From positions 186,001 to 250,000 of the forward strand of contig NZ_FNVT01000004.1 in NCBI RefSeq assembly GCF_900108335.1: a stretch of 64,000 nucleotides of DNA, read 5' to 3'. Source of the stretch: Nonomuraea solani (GTDB lineage Bacteria; Actinomycetota; Actinomycetes; Streptosporangiales; Streptosporangiaceae). The notes below the pieces were generated by a model that was not told where the DNA came from, did no database searches, and saw nothing but the letters and a program-made list of their open reading frames with translations. Shown here one piece after another: positions 1 through 14,196 of the stretch; position 1 is the first letter of the stretch; each line of letters opens with the position of its first letter. The position numbers were made by a program, and so were the translations under genes.

Positions 1-82
1 GCTGCTGAAGCGCCGCGACGCCTGATCACGCGAGCGGGAGCGGGGGACGGGGTGCGGCGCAGGAAGTGAGGCGCGGGGGCGC

Positions 83-1263
83 TCACTCGGCGCGGAGGGC
101 GATGACGGGGTCCAGCCGGCCCGCCCTCCGCGCCGGCGCCACGCCGAAGAACACCCCGACCGCCGCTGACACCCCGAAGGCCAGCGCGATCGACCACCAG
201 GTGATCGTCGCGGGCACCTCGGTGAGCGCCTCGATGGTCAGCGCGCCGCCCACCCCGAGCAGGATCCCGATGAGCCCGCCGATCGTGGTCAGCAGCACCG
301 CCTCGATGAGGAACTGCGCCAGGATGTCGCGCTGCCTGGCCCCTAGCGCCTTGCGCAGCCCGATCTCGCGGGTCCGCTCGCGCACGCTGACCAGCATGAT
401 GTTCGACACGCCCACGCCGCCGACCAGCAGCGAGATGCCGGCGATGGCCGCCAGCACGCCGGTCAGCACGCCCAGCACGCTGCCGATCGTGCCGAGCAGC
501 GCGGTCTGCGTGACCGCCGAGAACTGCTCGCCGGGATACCTGTCGCGCAGCGCCGCCGTCACCTTGTCCGACAGCGGATCGATCTCGTCGGGCCCAGACG
601 CTCCGACCGCGAGCCCGTTGATCCGCTCGATCCCGAGCAGCCGCTGTGCCGTCGTCACCGGGATGTGGATGTCCTGGTCGCGCGTGAGCCCGAACGTCTG
701 CCCCACCGTCGTGTACACCCCCACCACCCGGAACCGCGCCCCCGACACCGTGACCTGCCGTCCGATCGGGTCCAGGTCGCCGAACAGCCGGTCGGCCACC
801 TCGGAGCCCAGCACGGCCACCCTGCGCCGGGTGTCCACGTCGGTCTCGCTCAGCGGGCGTCCCTTGGCGATGGGCCGATCGAAGATGTTGACCAGGTTCT
901 GGTCGGTGCCGATCACGGTGACGAACGCCTCGGTTCTGCCGACGCGTACGGTCTCACCCGACTGCAGCGACACCGTCACCTTCGACGGGTCGCCCACCAC
1001 GCGCCGTACGTAGGCCACGTCGGCCAGGCCGAGCTTGCTCTGGGTGGGGGCCGCGCCCAGGCTGAGGCGGCCGGGCACGACGAGGATGATGTTCGTGCCG
1101 AGGCCGGAGATCTGCTTCTCGATCTCGTCCTTCGCGCCCGTGCCGATCGCCACCAGGACGACCACGGCCAGCACGCCGATGATGACGCCGAGCATGGTCA
1201 GCACGCTGCGCAGCCGGTTGACCCGCAGCGCCTCCAGCGCCATGACCAGCGCCTCGCCGCCCT

Positions 1264-1267
<4 letters not shown>
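83..1267 (-). CDS. MacB/FtsX-type ABC transporter permease
   Basis: Permease subunit of a tripartite exporter of the MacB/YknZ type. It is 394 residues long. A first membrane helix lies at about residues 20-45 after a short cytoplasmic start (MKGGEALVMALEAL). A long extracytoplasmic MacB-like core domain follows, then three more helices at about 275-385, which is the FtsX family topology. The cytoplasmic motif RERTREIGLRKALGA after the second helix is the usual FtsX-family coupling segment. Its start overlaps the stop of the upstream ATPase gene by 4 bases, so the two are translationally coupled. The substrate cannot be told from sequence; drugs, peptides or lipids are all possible for this family. 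Confidence 0.93.
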
Positions 1268-1943
<676 letters not shown>

Positions 1944-1947
<4 letters not shown>

Positions 1948-3302
1948 GGGAAGCGCTGCCCCTCCCGTACGGAGTCCGCGCCCTTCACCACGATCCGGTC
2001 GCCCACGGACAGCCCGCTCACCACCTCGACCACCGCGTCGCCCTGGGCTCCGAGCTTGACCACGCGCCGCTCGGCGACGCCGTTCCTGATCGCCCAGACC
2101 ACGCTCTCGCGCCCGCTGGAGACGATGGCGGAGGCGGGCGCGGCGACGGCCGACGGAGATTCGCGCACGGTCAGCCTCGTCACGGCGCTCATTCCCGGCT
2201 TGGGGGTGGGCGCCTTGGAGCCGTCGTCGAAGGCCCCGGGGCCGAGCGTGAGCCGTACGGGGTAGCTGACGCCGCCCGTCGTGCCCTCCATGGGGGTGAC
2301 GCCGATGCCGGTGACCGCGGCCGTGTACGTGGCGCCGGGGACCGCGTCCAGCTCGACGGCGGCCTTGTCACCCTTCTCCACCAGCAGCACGTCCGTTTCG
2401 TCCACGTCGGCGTCGAGGGTGAGCCTGGAGACGTCGGTGACGGTGACGATCGAGTCGCCCGCCGACACGGGCACGCCGGTGGCCACGGGAGAGCCCGACG
2501 ATGATCCGCCCGAGGGCAGCGACGGAAGTTGCGCCCCACCGCCGGGCAACTGGCTGAGCAGGCTTTCGACGCCGCTCGGCCCGCCGCCGCCGGACGCGCG
2601 GCCCAGGGTGACGACGCCGGCGAACGGCGCCTTGATCGTGAGCGACTTCACCGTGCTCCGCGCGGCCTTGACCGCCGCCTTGGCCTGCGACGTCGAGACG
2701 GCCCGCAGCGAGGCCATGGAGCTGGACAGGCCGCTGGTGACGCCGGACAGGATGCCGCTGATGGAGCGGTTGAGCTGGGCGGTGATCGAGGCCAGGGCCC
2801 TGGACTGCGCCCTGTGCTGGGCCTGGGCCAGGTCGATGGCGCTGAGGAGCTGCTTGCGGGCCTGGCGGTCGCCGACCTTGCGGGCCTCTCTGCGGGCCTT
2901 GGCGAAGTGGGTGGCGACCTTGCGGTCGAACGCGCCGGTGTCGAACGACGGGAGGCGCACGGCGGGGCCGAACGACGCGGCCGGGCTGGCCATCTTCGAC
3001 GCCTGGCGGGCCTGGCGGAGCTGGTCCTCGGCCTGGGGTGAGCGGATCTTGGCGAGGATCTCGCCCTTGCGCACGGCGTCGCCCTCTCGGATGTACAGCT
3101 TGGCGATCGTGCCCTGGGCGGGAGAGCGCAGTGTCGCGGAGGCGCGCGCGCCGATCGTGGCGGGGGCCTCGACGACCTCGGTGACCGGTGCGCGGCGGAC
3201 GTCGGCGAGTTGGACGGCCGCCGGTTCGCCGGACGTGCAGCCGGTCAGTGCTAACAGGACGAGCAGCGGGGCGACCCCGCGACGGACCGTCACCCGACCC
3301 AT
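1944..3302 (-). CDS. HlyD/MacA-like adaptor lipoprotein of the exporter
   Basis: Extracytoplasmic adaptor, 452 residues. The N-terminus has a basic start, a hydrophobic segment and the lipobox LTGC at about residue 20, so it should be a membrane-anchored lipoprotein. A biotinyl-lipoyl-like half (GTIAKLYIREGDAVRKGEILAKI) is followed by an Ala/Arg/Gln-rich region likely to form the helical hairpin, then the second half motif (IKAPFAGVVTLG) and beta-barrel and membrane-proximal domains. A Gly/Ser-rich loop near residues 235-275 is longer than usual. First gene of the exporter operon. Such adaptors occur in Gram-positive bacteria without an outer-membrane channel, where they may gate substrate release. 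Confidence 0.9.
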
Positions 3303-3354
3303 CGTAGGAGCACGCCTGCCCGCCCCTCCAAGCGACCACTCGGCAGGTGCGGTG

Positions 3355-4149
3355 TCAGCCTGAGGCGAGCTGGCGCCCCCGGTCGCGGGCGGCCTCGATG
3401 GCGGCCAGGAAGGCGGCGCGGACGCTGTGCCGCTCCAGCTCGGCGATCGCCGCGATCGTCGTGCCCCCGGGCGAGGTGACGGCCTCCCGCAGGATCACCG
3501 GGTGCTCACCGGAGTCGCGCAGCATCACGGCGGCCCCCACGATCGACTGGGTGACCATGTCGAGCGCCGCCGCCCGCGGCATGCCGAGCAGGATGCCCGC
3601 GTCGACCATGGCCTCGACCAGGTAGAAGAAGTAGGCGGGACCACTGCCGGACAGCGCGGTGGCGGCGTCCTGCTGCGACTCGGGGATGCGCAGCACCTTG
3701 CCGACCGGCTTGAGCAGACCCTCGGTGAGCTTGAGGTGCTCCTCGCCCGCGTGCGCCCCCGCCGAGATCACGCTCATCGCCTCGTCGAACCTGATCGGCG
3801 TGTTGGACATGACCCTGACCACGGGCACCTCGACGCCCAGCCGCTGCTCCACGAACGCGGTCGTGATGCCGGCCGCGGCGCTGATCACGAGGCGGTCGGC
3901 GGGCACGTAGGGGGCGATCTCAGTCAGCAGCGTCGCCATGTCCTGCGGCTTGACGGCCAGGATCAGCGTGTCGGCCGCCTTGGCCGCCTCGGAGTTGGAG
4001 ACGGTGCGCACGCCGTAGCTCTCGCGCAGCGCCTGCGCGCGTTCGGGCCTGCGGGTGGTCGCCATGATGTCGCCCGGCTTGAACCCGGCGCGCAGCAGCC
4101 CGGACAGCAGGGCCTCGCCCATCTTGCCCGTGCCCAAAATCGCGATCAT
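3355..4149 (-). CDS. proC: Pyrroline-5-carboxylate reductase
   Basis: Last step of proline synthesis: NAD(P)H-dependent reduction of 1-pyrroline-5-carboxylate to L-proline in the cytoplasm. The 264-residue length is typical. The N-terminal Rossmann motif is ILGTGKMGEALLSGLL. The C-terminal P5CR dimerisation domain shows the family signature around ALSGSGPAYFFYLVEAM and the conserved SPGGTTIAAI near residue 235. The gene lies 43 bases downstream of a proline dehydrogenase gene on the same strand, an unusual pairing of a biosynthetic and a catabolic enzyme sharing the same intermediate. Confidence 0.96.
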   Translation of the reverse strand: MIAILGTGKMGEALLSGLLRAGFKPGDIMATTRRPERAQALRESYGVRTVSNSEAAKAADTLILAVKPQDMATLLTEIAPYVPADRLVISAAAGITTAFVEQRLGVEVPVVRVMSNTPIRFDEAMSVISAGAHAGEEHLKLTEGLLKPVGKVLRIPESQQDAATALSGSGPAYFFYLVEAMVDAGILLGMPRAAALDMVTQSIVGAAVMLRDSGEHPVILREAVTSPGGTTIAAIAELERHSVRAAFLAAIEAARDRGRQLASG

Positions 4150-4192
4150 TTCGGCCCCTCGAGGAATAGACGCTGGTCTGAGAGCCTATCGG

Positions 4193-5083
4193 CTAGCGGC
4201 GCGAGGCCAGCGAGCGCAGGAAGAAGGCCAGGTTCCTGGGGCGTTCTGCCAGGCGGCGCATGAGGTAGGCGTACCAGTCGGAGCCGTAGGGGACGTAGAC
4301 GCGCATGCGGGCGCCGAGACCGGCCAGGCGGGCCTGTTCCTCGGGGCGCACGCCGTACAGCATCTGGTATTCGAAGCCGGTCAGGTCGCGGCCGTCGAGG
4401 ACGGCCAGCGTGGAGGCGATCCGTACGAGCCTGGGGTCGTGCGTGGCGACCATGGGGTAGCCGGTGCCGGCCATCAGGACCTTCAGGCACCGTACGAAGG
4501 CGCGGTCGATGTCGGCGGTCCTGGTGTAGGCCCCGGGCGCCGTGTAGGCCCCCTTGCACAGGCGCACCCGCGCCCCGACGAGCTTCTCGCAGCGGTCCAG
4601 CGAGTCCGGCAGGTACGCCTGCACCACCACCCCCACCTCGGGATGCTCCCTGCGCAGCGCGGCGTGCACGGCGTGCAGCCCGGGGATCGTGTCGTGTTCC
4701 TCGGCGTCGAGCGTCACCGTGACGCCCTTGCGCTCGGCGGCGGCGCAGATCGCGGCGGCGTGGTCGAGCGCGAGCCCCCGCGAGAGCCGCAGCCCGAGCG
4801 CGGTGAGCTTGATCGACACGTCGGCCCCGGCGGGCAGCAGGCGGAGCAGCGCCAGGTGGTCGCCGACGGCGGCCTCGGCCTGCGCCTGGTCGGTGACCTC
4901 CTCGCCGAGATGGTCGACGGTGACGAGCAGGCCCTTGCGGGTGAGGTCGCCGACCACGGCGCCGATGTCGCCGGCGACATAGCGGCCGACCACGTCGGAG
5001 GTCAGCGGCGAGGTGGTGACGAGCCGCTCGGCGCGTCGGCTCTTGGAAAGGGCGAGCATGGCCTGACGGAGCACGTGCTCCAC
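4193..5083 (-). CDS. Proline dehydrogenase (FAD-dependent)
   Basis: Oxidises L-proline to 1-pyrroline-5-carboxylate with FAD, feeding electrons to the respiratory chain. From GTG at 5083 the product is 296 residues, normal for stand-alone monofunctional PRODH. Visible family features are IKLTALGL (strand of the TIM barrel), VTLDAEEHD, VVVQAYLPDS, RVRLCKGAY with the active-site lysine, and the C-terminal YVPYGSDWYAYLMRRLAERPRN, which supplies substrate-binding arginines. The reading frame stays open far upstream, but homology begins only at VLRQAMLALS, so this GTG is preferred; no strong ribosome site is visible. ProC follows on the same strand. Confidence 0.9.
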   Translation of the reverse strand: MEHVLRQAMLALSKSRRAERLVTTSPLTSDVVGRYVAGDIGAVVGDLTRKGLLVTVDHLGEEVTDQAQAEAAVGDHLALLRLLPAGADVSIKLTALGLRLSRGLALDHAAAICAAAERKGVTVTLDAEEHDTIPGLHAVHAALRREHPEVGVVVQAYLPDSLDRCEKLVGARVRLCKGAYTAPGAYTRTADIDRAFVRCLKVLMAGTGYPMVATHDPRLVRIASTLAVLDGRDLTGFEYQMLYGVRPEEQARLAGLGARMRVYVPYGSDWYAYLMRRLAERPRNLAFFLRSLASRR

Positions 5084-5108
5084 ACTAAAGACTGAACCGC
5101 CGGGCCGC

Positions 5109-5582
5109 GTGATCCGTCGTAGGGATATGCGGACAATGACAGCGACTCTTCTGGCCGGATGTCTGGTGCTCGCCACGGGATGCGGCGCGGCCCAGCCCGC
5201 CGGCAGTGCGGCCCCCTCGACCCCCGAGAAGCCACCGGTCGTGTCGAACCCGGTCACCACCACCCCCACGAAGGGCCCCGAGCCGGTCAAGCCGACGCGC
5301 AACGCGATCAACGTCCACAAGATCCAATGGACCAAGGCGAAGCCCGTCTCGAAGGGCAGGAAGATCCAGCTCACCTGGTGGTCCGGCGTCGCGCCCTGCA
5401 CGGTGCTCAGCCGGGTCAAGGTGACGGAGACCGGGAAGAAGGTCACGATCACCCTGTACGAGGGCACCGCGCCCAAGGCCAAGAACATGTCGTGCATCAT
5501 GATCGCGGTGGAGAAGACCACCACGGTCAAGCTCAAGAAGGCCCTCGGCAAGCGGAAGGTCGTCGACGGCGCCAAAAAGTGA
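5109..5582 (+). CDS. Small secreted lipoprotein of unknown function
   Basis: I do not recognise a family. From GTG at 5109 it encodes 157 residues; ATG at 5127 or 5136 is equally possible. The N-terminus has basic residues, a short hydrophobic stretch and two candidate lipoboxes (LLAGC and LATGC), so lipid anchoring is likely. A Pro/Thr/Lys-rich linker follows to about residue 60. The rest is a beta-rich Lys/Thr domain containing two cysteines (GVAPCTVLSRV and NMSCIMIAV) that could form a disulfide. It is divergent from the proline dehydrogenase gene. Confidence 0.75.
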   Translation: MIRRRDMRTMTATLLAGCLVLATGCGAAQPAGSAAPSTPEKPPVVSNPVTTTPTKGPEPVKPTRNAINVHKIQWTKAKPVSKGRKIQLTWWSGVAPCTVLSRVKVTETGKKVTITLYEGTAPKAKNMSCIMIAVEKTTTVKLKKALGKRKVVDGAKK

Positions 5583-5741
5583 CCTGTCCAACAGCGGACA
5601 CCCCTGGTGACAACTGATCGATTTGTTGCGATACATCGTTCAGGCACCGAAGGCGCGGGGGCGCCGATGACGAACTTGGGGGGTCCCGTGAAACGGCTTG
5701 GCCGCACGTTGCTCCTCCCGTGAGCTGAAGCCATCTCCCAC

Positions 5742-5780
5742 GCGGACCCCCGGCACGCGCCCACCGTCTCGGGGGTCCGC
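5742..5780. terminator. Inverted repeat, probable bidirectional terminator
   Basis: A perfect 11-bp stem, GCGGACCCCCG at 5742-5752 and CGGGGGTCCGC at 5770-5780, with a 17-base loop. It lies just past the stop of the minus-strand gene ending at 5788 and also downstream of the plus-strand lipoprotein gene, so it can serve both. Confidence 0.7.
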
Positions 5781-5787
5781 CCTTGTG

Positions 5788-6897
5788 CTACCGCTCCTTC
5801 ACGCAGCCGCGCGGGTTCTCGGGCCGAGCGTCGGTCCAGCCGCCCGTGAAGACGCCGTAGACCATGACGCTGCCCTCGGGCAGCCCGGGCCGCGCCTCGT
5901 CCGTGGAGGTGACCGTGGCCAGGGTCATGCCGGTGCGTGGGTCGAGGAGATGACGGCTCTGGATGGACACCAGCTCGCCCGAGTACCGGGTTCTCTCCTT
6001 CCTGTCGACCACGCGCACCGACAGGCCCGGCCGGCCCGTCGGGTCCTTGACGGTGCCGTAGGTCTTCGTGCCGGGCAGGGAGGCCAGCAGCCGCAGGGTG
6101 GCGGCCCGCTGGCCGGGGCGGAGCGGCAGGTCCAGGAGCGCGGCCGTGGCGGATGCCACGTACGTCTCGACGGGCTGCATCAGGCCCCGCTGCTCCAGGA
6201 CCCGGTGGTGGGCGCGCAGGGCCTTCTCCAGGGCCGCCGGTTCGGCGGGCAGCTCGGCCAGTTCGTCCAGGGACAGGCCGTTCAGGGGCGAGCCGGGCAG
6301 CTTGTCGTTTGGATCGGCGTTCCACCCGTAGGTGCAGTCCTGCTTCTTCTCACTGTTGACGGGCAGCGGCGCGCACTGCTCGGATTTGGCACCGCTCGGA
6401 CAATCGGGCTTGACCCGCGCCGGTGAACCGGCGGCCCGCCAGGCCCGCTCGTCCGCCGGCGCGGCGGGCTGTGCGACGGAGACATGCCGGGTCCACATCG
6501 CTGGGTCCGTGGCGTCGCGCGGGTGCCAGTAGCTGCTATTCGACGTCACCAGGAGCGTGTAGGAGCCCGCGGGCATGCGGTGCCCGATGACCGTGCTCCG
6601 CCGCCAGTACGCGCCACTGAGCTCCGGCAGCCGCTCCACCCGATCGGCCAGGTCGAGCAGCGCCTGGTTCGGGGCGGTCGCCGGCCGGGCGACCGGGGCC
6701 GGTGTGAGATTCGACACCAGGGCGAACACGACCCCCACGACCACCGCCGTGGCCGGGGCCGCCGCCCACAGCGCCCACGGGTGCCCGGCCCGCCGGCGCG
6801 GCCCGGCGGCCACGCGAGCGCGGGCCCTGGCGACGACCTCGGGCGACGGCGGGGCCGCGTCCGGCAGGGCACGAGCGAGCAGGTCCAGCTCATCCAT
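5788..6897 (-). CDS. CU044_5270-like membrane protein paired with ECF sigma factor
   Basis: 369 residues with one membrane helix at about residues 45-62 (WALWAAAPATAVVVGVVFALV) after an acidic/basic cytoplasmic N-terminus (MDELDLLARALPDA). This layout is typical of the actinobacterial CU044_5270-type proteins that follow ECF sigma genes. The outer domain is about 300 residues with several cysteines (residues near 165-195) and no recognised enzyme motif. The gene begins 3 bases after the stop of the sigma factor gene, so they form one operon. By analogy it may bind or sense for the sigma factor, but no classical zinc anti-sigma HxxxCxxC motif is visible, so anti-sigma activity is only an inference. 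Confidence 0.8.
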   Translation of the reverse strand: MDELDLLARALPDAAPPSPEVVARARARVAAGPRRRAGHPWALWAAAPATAVVVGVVFALVSNLTPAPVARPATAPNQALLDLADRVERLPELSGAYWRRSTVIGHRMPAGSYTLLVTSNSSYWHPRDATDPAMWTRHVSVAQPAAPADERAWRAAGSPARVKPDCPSGAKSEQCAPLPVNSEKKQDCTYGWNADPNDKLPGSPLNGLSLDELAELPAEPAALEKALRAHHRVLEQRGLMQPVETYVASATAALLDLPLRPGQRAATLRLLASLPGTKTYGTVKDPTGRPGLSVRVVDRKERTRYSGELVSIQSRHLLDPRTGMTLATVTSTDEARPGLPEGSVMVYGVFTGGWTDARPENPRGCVKER

Positions 6898-6899
6898 CG

Positions 6900-7439
6900 T
6901 CAGTCCTCCTGCAACGGGTTGACATCGCCCAGCGCCTTACGAAGCTGCTTACGCGCCCGGTTCAGCCGGGAGGCGACGGTTCCGAACGGGATCTCCAGGG
7001 CGGCGGCCACCTCGGCGTGGCTCAGCCCGCCCAGCGCGATGAGCAGCACCACGTCGCGGTCACGCTGCTTCAGCGCGGCCAGCGCCCCCGCGAGCGGGCC
7101 GGTGAAGCGCGCCGCGGCCACCCGGTCGAGGACCTCGTCCTCGTGGCTCACGCGGTCGCGCTCGGCGGAGCGGCCGATGGCCTTCCACCGCCTGATCTCG
7201 GTACGGCGATACCGCGCCACCAGGTTCGTCGCGATCCCGTAGAGCCACGGCCGCACCGCCCCCATCGAGGCGTCGTAGCCCCCGCCGAGCGCGATCACGA
7301 AGACCTCGGCCGCCAGATCGTCGGCGACGTCCTCGGACAGCCGCCTGGCGATGTAGCGATGGATCTCGGCGAAGTGCGCGTCGAAGAGATCGGGCGGAAC
7401 CTGTAAGCGTTCGACCCCGTTGCGCATGTTGTGCACCAT
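6900..7439 (-). CDS. ECF-type RNA polymerase sigma factor
   Basis: Sigma-70 family, extracytoplasmic-function group. ATG at 7439 gives 179 residues; ATG at 7427 or GTG at 7442 is also possible. Region 2 spans about residues 15-80, with the DDLAAEVFVIAL and VRPWLYGIATNLVARYRR segments. Region 4 is at about 115-170, with a helix-turn-helix in HAEVAAALEIPFGTVASRLNRARKQLRKAL. The long open frame upstream lies antisense to dnaK and is not part of the gene. It is followed after 3 bases by its membrane partner gene and is divergent from the dnaK operon. Confidence 0.92.
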   Translation of the reverse strand: MVHNMRNGVERLQVPPDLFDAHFAEIHRYIARRLSEDVADDLAAEVFVIALGGGYDASMGAVRPWLYGIATNLVARYRRTEIRRWKAIGRSAERDRVSHEDEVLDRVAAARFTGPLAGALAALKQRDRDVVLLIALGGLSHAEVAAALEIPFGTVASRLNRARKQLRKALGDVNPLQED

Positions 7440-7487
7440 CACGACCGTTCTTGCCCGAACGCGGGGAATGGTTTCACGCTCACGAGG

Positions 7488-7508
7488 GTTGAGTCGGGTA
7501 GGCTCAAG
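7488..7508. promoter_or_regulatory. HAIR operator 1 (HspR site)
   Basis: GTTGAGT-N7-GCTCAAG, a near match to the HspR-associated inverted repeat consensus CTTGAGT-N7-ACTCAAG. It lies just upstream of the -35 hexamer of the dnaK promoter. Confidence 0.88.
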
Positions 7509-7512
7509 TCGT

Positions 7513-7541
7513 TTGACAAAGACGACACGCATCCATAGGTT
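7513..7541 (+). promoter_or_regulatory. Predicted sigma-70 type promoter of the dnaK operon
   Basis: A consensus -35 TTGACA at 7513-7518 and a -10-like TAGGTT at 7536-7541, separated by 17 bases, 40 bases before the dnaK start. One HAIR site lies just before the -35 and a second overlaps the -10, so HspR binding should block polymerase. A ribosome site AAGGAC precedes dnaK. Confidence 0.75.
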
Positions 7542-7559
7542 GAGTCCAATCGACTCAAC
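7539..7559. promoter_or_regulatory. HAIR operator 2 (HspR site)
   Basis: GTTGAGT-N7-ACTCAAC, with perfectly complementary arms, overlapping the -10 hexamer and predicted transcription start of dnaK. Together with the upstream site it predicts tight HspR repression released at high temperature. Confidence 0.9.
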
Positions 7560-7580
7560 TTTGACTACAAGGACGTACTC

Positions 7581-9451
<1,871 letters not shown>

Positions 9452-9452
<1 letters not shown>

Positions 9453-10042
9453 TGCCGCCGCGTGAAAACGGGCACGACGAGCCGGTGATCCGCGACAACC
9501 GCAAGATAGACCCGGAGACGGGTCAGGTCAGGGAGACGGCGACCGTGCCACAGGAGGTCCCGGGCGACGTGCTTGAGCCGCAGGACGGCGAGCTGGCGGC
9601 CCAGCTCGCCGAGCGAACCGCTGACCTGCAGCGCGTCCAGGCGGAATACGCCAACTACCGCCGGCGGGTCGAGCGCGACCGCATCGCGGTGCGCGAGCAG
9701 GCCGCCGCCGGGGTGCTGGCGGAGCTCCTGCCCGTGCTCGACGACATCGGCAGAGCTCGCGACCACGGCGAGCTCACCGGCGGCTTCGCGAAGGTGGCGG
9801 AGTCGCTGGAGTCGGTGCTCACCAAGCTCGGTCTCAGCTCGTTCGGCCAGAAGGGCGACCCGTTCGACCCGATGGTCCACGAGGCCCTGATTCACAGCTA
9901 TTCGCCGGACGTCACCGAGCCAACGGCGATCGAGGTGTTGCAGCCTGGATATCGGATGGGTGACAGGGTGCTGCGCCCGGCGCGGGTGGCCGTCGCCGAG
10001 CCGGAGGACGCTCCTGCCGCGTCCAATGACGACGAAAACTGA
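9452..10042 (+). CDS. grpE: Nucleotide exchange factor GrpE
   Basis: Exchanges ADP for ATP on DnaK. Starting at ATG 9452, which overlaps the dnaK stop by one base, it is 196 residues; GTG at 9449 is one codon upstream. The N-terminus is charged and disordered. The dimerising long helix runs from about residue 45 (RTADLQRVQAEYANYRRRVERD), and the C-terminal beta-wing carries VHEALIHSYSPDVTEPTAIEVLQPGYRMGDRVLRPARVAVA-type residues conserved in GrpE. The overlap implies coupled translation with dnaK. Confidence 0.97.
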
Positions 10043-10064
10043 TCACAAGGACGAGGGGCCGTAG

Positions 10065-11252
10065 ATGAGCACCAAGGACTACCTGGAAAAGGACTACTAC
10101 GCCGTCCTTGGTGTGCCCAAGACCGCCACCGCCGAAGAGATCAAGAAGGCCTATCGGAAGCTGGCCAGGCAATACCACCCCGACACCAACCAGGGTGACA
10201 CGGCCAAGGAGACCAAGTTCAAGGAGATCTCCGAGGCCAACGACATCCTGTCGGACAGCAAGCGCCGCAAGGAATATGACGACGCGCGCACGCTGTTCGG
10301 GTCCGGGGTGGGGGGCCAGCGGCCCGGTGGTGGCGGTTTCCCGTTCGACTTCGGCGACCTGTTCGGCGGCACCGGCCAGCAGAGCGGCCAGAGCGGGGGT
10401 GCGGGCGAGCGGCTCGGCGACCTGTTCGGCGGGCTGTTCAACCGTGGCGGTGGTGGCGGCGGCACCCGCACCACCAGTGCGACGCGGCCGCGGCGGGGCC
10501 AGGACGTCGAGTCCGAGGTCACGCTGACGTTCACCGAAGCGGTCGAGGGCACCACCGTCTCGCTCAGGCTGACCAGCTCGGCCGCCTGTGCCGCGTGCAC
10601 GGGCACCGGGGCCAAGGCGGGCACGACCCCCAGGGTCTGTCCCACCTGCGAGGGCACCGGGGCGGCCAGCCGCAACCTGGGCAACTTCGCCTTCTCCGAG
10701 CCCTGCCGCGACTGCAAGGGCCGGGGTCTGATCGTGGACGATCCCTGCCCCGTGTGCGAGGGCAGTGGCCGGGCCAAGAGCACGCGCACCATCCAGGCGC
10801 GCATTCCCGCGGGGGTGGCCGATGGCCAGCGGGTCAAGCTCAAAGGCAAGGGCGCGCCGGGCGAGAACGGCGGCCCGGCCGGCGATCTCTACATCCAGAC
10901 CAACGTCAAGCAGCACGCCGTGTTCGGCAGGATGGGTGACAACCTGACGATCACCGTGCCGGTGACGTTCACGGAGGCCGCTCTGGGGGCCGAGATCAAG
11001 GTGCCGATCCTCAAGGGCATGCCGGTCACGCTGCGCATTCCCGCGGGCACGCCCAACGGGCGCACCTTCCGGGTGCGCGGCAGGGGCGTCACCCGCAAAG
11101 ACGGCACCAAGGGCGACCTGCTCGCCAGCGTCGAGGTGACCGTGCCGAAGACGCTCGACGACAAGTCGCGCGAGCTTCTCAACGAGTTCAACACCGCGAC
11201 CGCGGGTGAGGACCCGCGCGCTGAGCTCATTCAGCGAGCCAGAAGCGAGTAA
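10065..11252 (+). CDS. dnaJ: Chaperone DnaJ
   Basis: J-domain co-chaperone that delivers clients to DnaK and stimulates its ATPase. 395 residues. The J domain (about 10-75) contains the HPD motif in ARQYHPDTNQG. A long Gly/Phe-rich region follows (about 75-150). Four zinc-binding CxxCxGxG-type repeats are at about 180-245: CAACTGTG, CPTCEGTG, CRDCKGRG, CPVCEGSG. The C-terminal substrate-binding domains follow. It lies 22 bases after grpE. The ORF matches the DnaJ1 type found in actinobacterial dnaK operons. Confidence 0.97.
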   Translation: MSTKDYLEKDYYAVLGVPKTATAEEIKKAYRKLARQYHPDTNQGDTAKETKFKEISEANDILSDSKRRKEYDDARTLFGSGVGGQRPGGGGFPFDFGDLFGGTGQQSGQSGGAGERLGDLFGGLFNRGGGGGGTRTTSATRPRRGQDVESEVTLTFTEAVEGTTVSLRLTSSAACAACTGTGAKAGTTPRVCPTCEGTGAASRNLGNFAFSEPCRDCKGRGLIVDDPCPVCEGSGRAKSTRTIQARIPAGVADGQRVKLKGKGAPGENGGPAGDLYIQTNVKQHAVFGRMGDNLTITVPVTFTEAALGAEIKVPILKGMPVTLRIPAGTPNGRTFRVRGRGVTRKDGTKGDLLASVEVTVPKTLDDKSRELLNEFNTATAGEDPRAELIQRARSE

Positions 11253-11256
11253 GCCG

Positions 11257-11607
11257 ATGGACGCCAATTATTTCGACCTGTCAGACGACACCCCTGTCTA
11301 TGTGATTTCGGTGGCCGCGCAGCTTTCCGGGCTCCACCCGCAGACGCTGCGCCAGTACGACCGGCTCGGGCTGGTCAGTCCTGGCCGCACCGCGGGGCGC
11401 GGCCGCCTCTACTCCACGAGAGACATCATCCAGCTCCGCGAGGTGCAGCGGCTCTCCCAGGAAGAGGGCATAAACCTCGCGGGGATCAAGCGGATTCTCG
11501 AGCTCGAGAACGAAGCTCTGCGGTTGCGTGAGGAAGTGCACCGTCTGCGCGCCGAGATGCGGATGGTCAGAGCGCTCATCCGCTACGAGCTGCCACCGGG
11601 GGCCTAA
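11257..11607 (+). CDS. hspR: Heat-shock repressor HspR (MerR family)
   Basis: Autoregulatory repressor of the operon, binding HAIR sites. ATG at 11257 (4 bases after the dnaJ stop) gives 116 residues; the frame is open further upstream but only inside dnaJ. A MerR-type winged helix lies at about residues 13-80 (VYVISVAAQLSGLHPQTLRQ, then DRLGLVSPGRT). A C-terminal heptad-like segment (ELENEALRLREEVHRLRAEMR) supports dimerisation. It ends 6 bases before clpB. Confidence 0.96.
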   Translation: MDANYFDLSDDTPVYVISVAAQLSGLHPQTLRQYDRLGLVSPGRTAGRGRLYSTRDIIQLREVQRLSQEEGINLAGIKRILELENEALRLREEVHRLRAEMRMVRALIRYELPPGA

Positions 11608-11613
11608 GGGGAC

Positions 11614-14184
<2,571 letters not shown>

Positions 14185-14196
14185 AAAAGCGCGCCA

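Noticed and set aside
1..69. Possible C-terminal end of a plus-strand gene at the left edge (stops at 25 or 69)
   Set aside because: Too few codons to support either frame.
5084..6325. Long minus-strand extension of the proline dehydrogenase frame
   Set aside because: It runs antisense through the lipoprotein gene and overlaps the sigma partner gene; homology starts only at about 5083.
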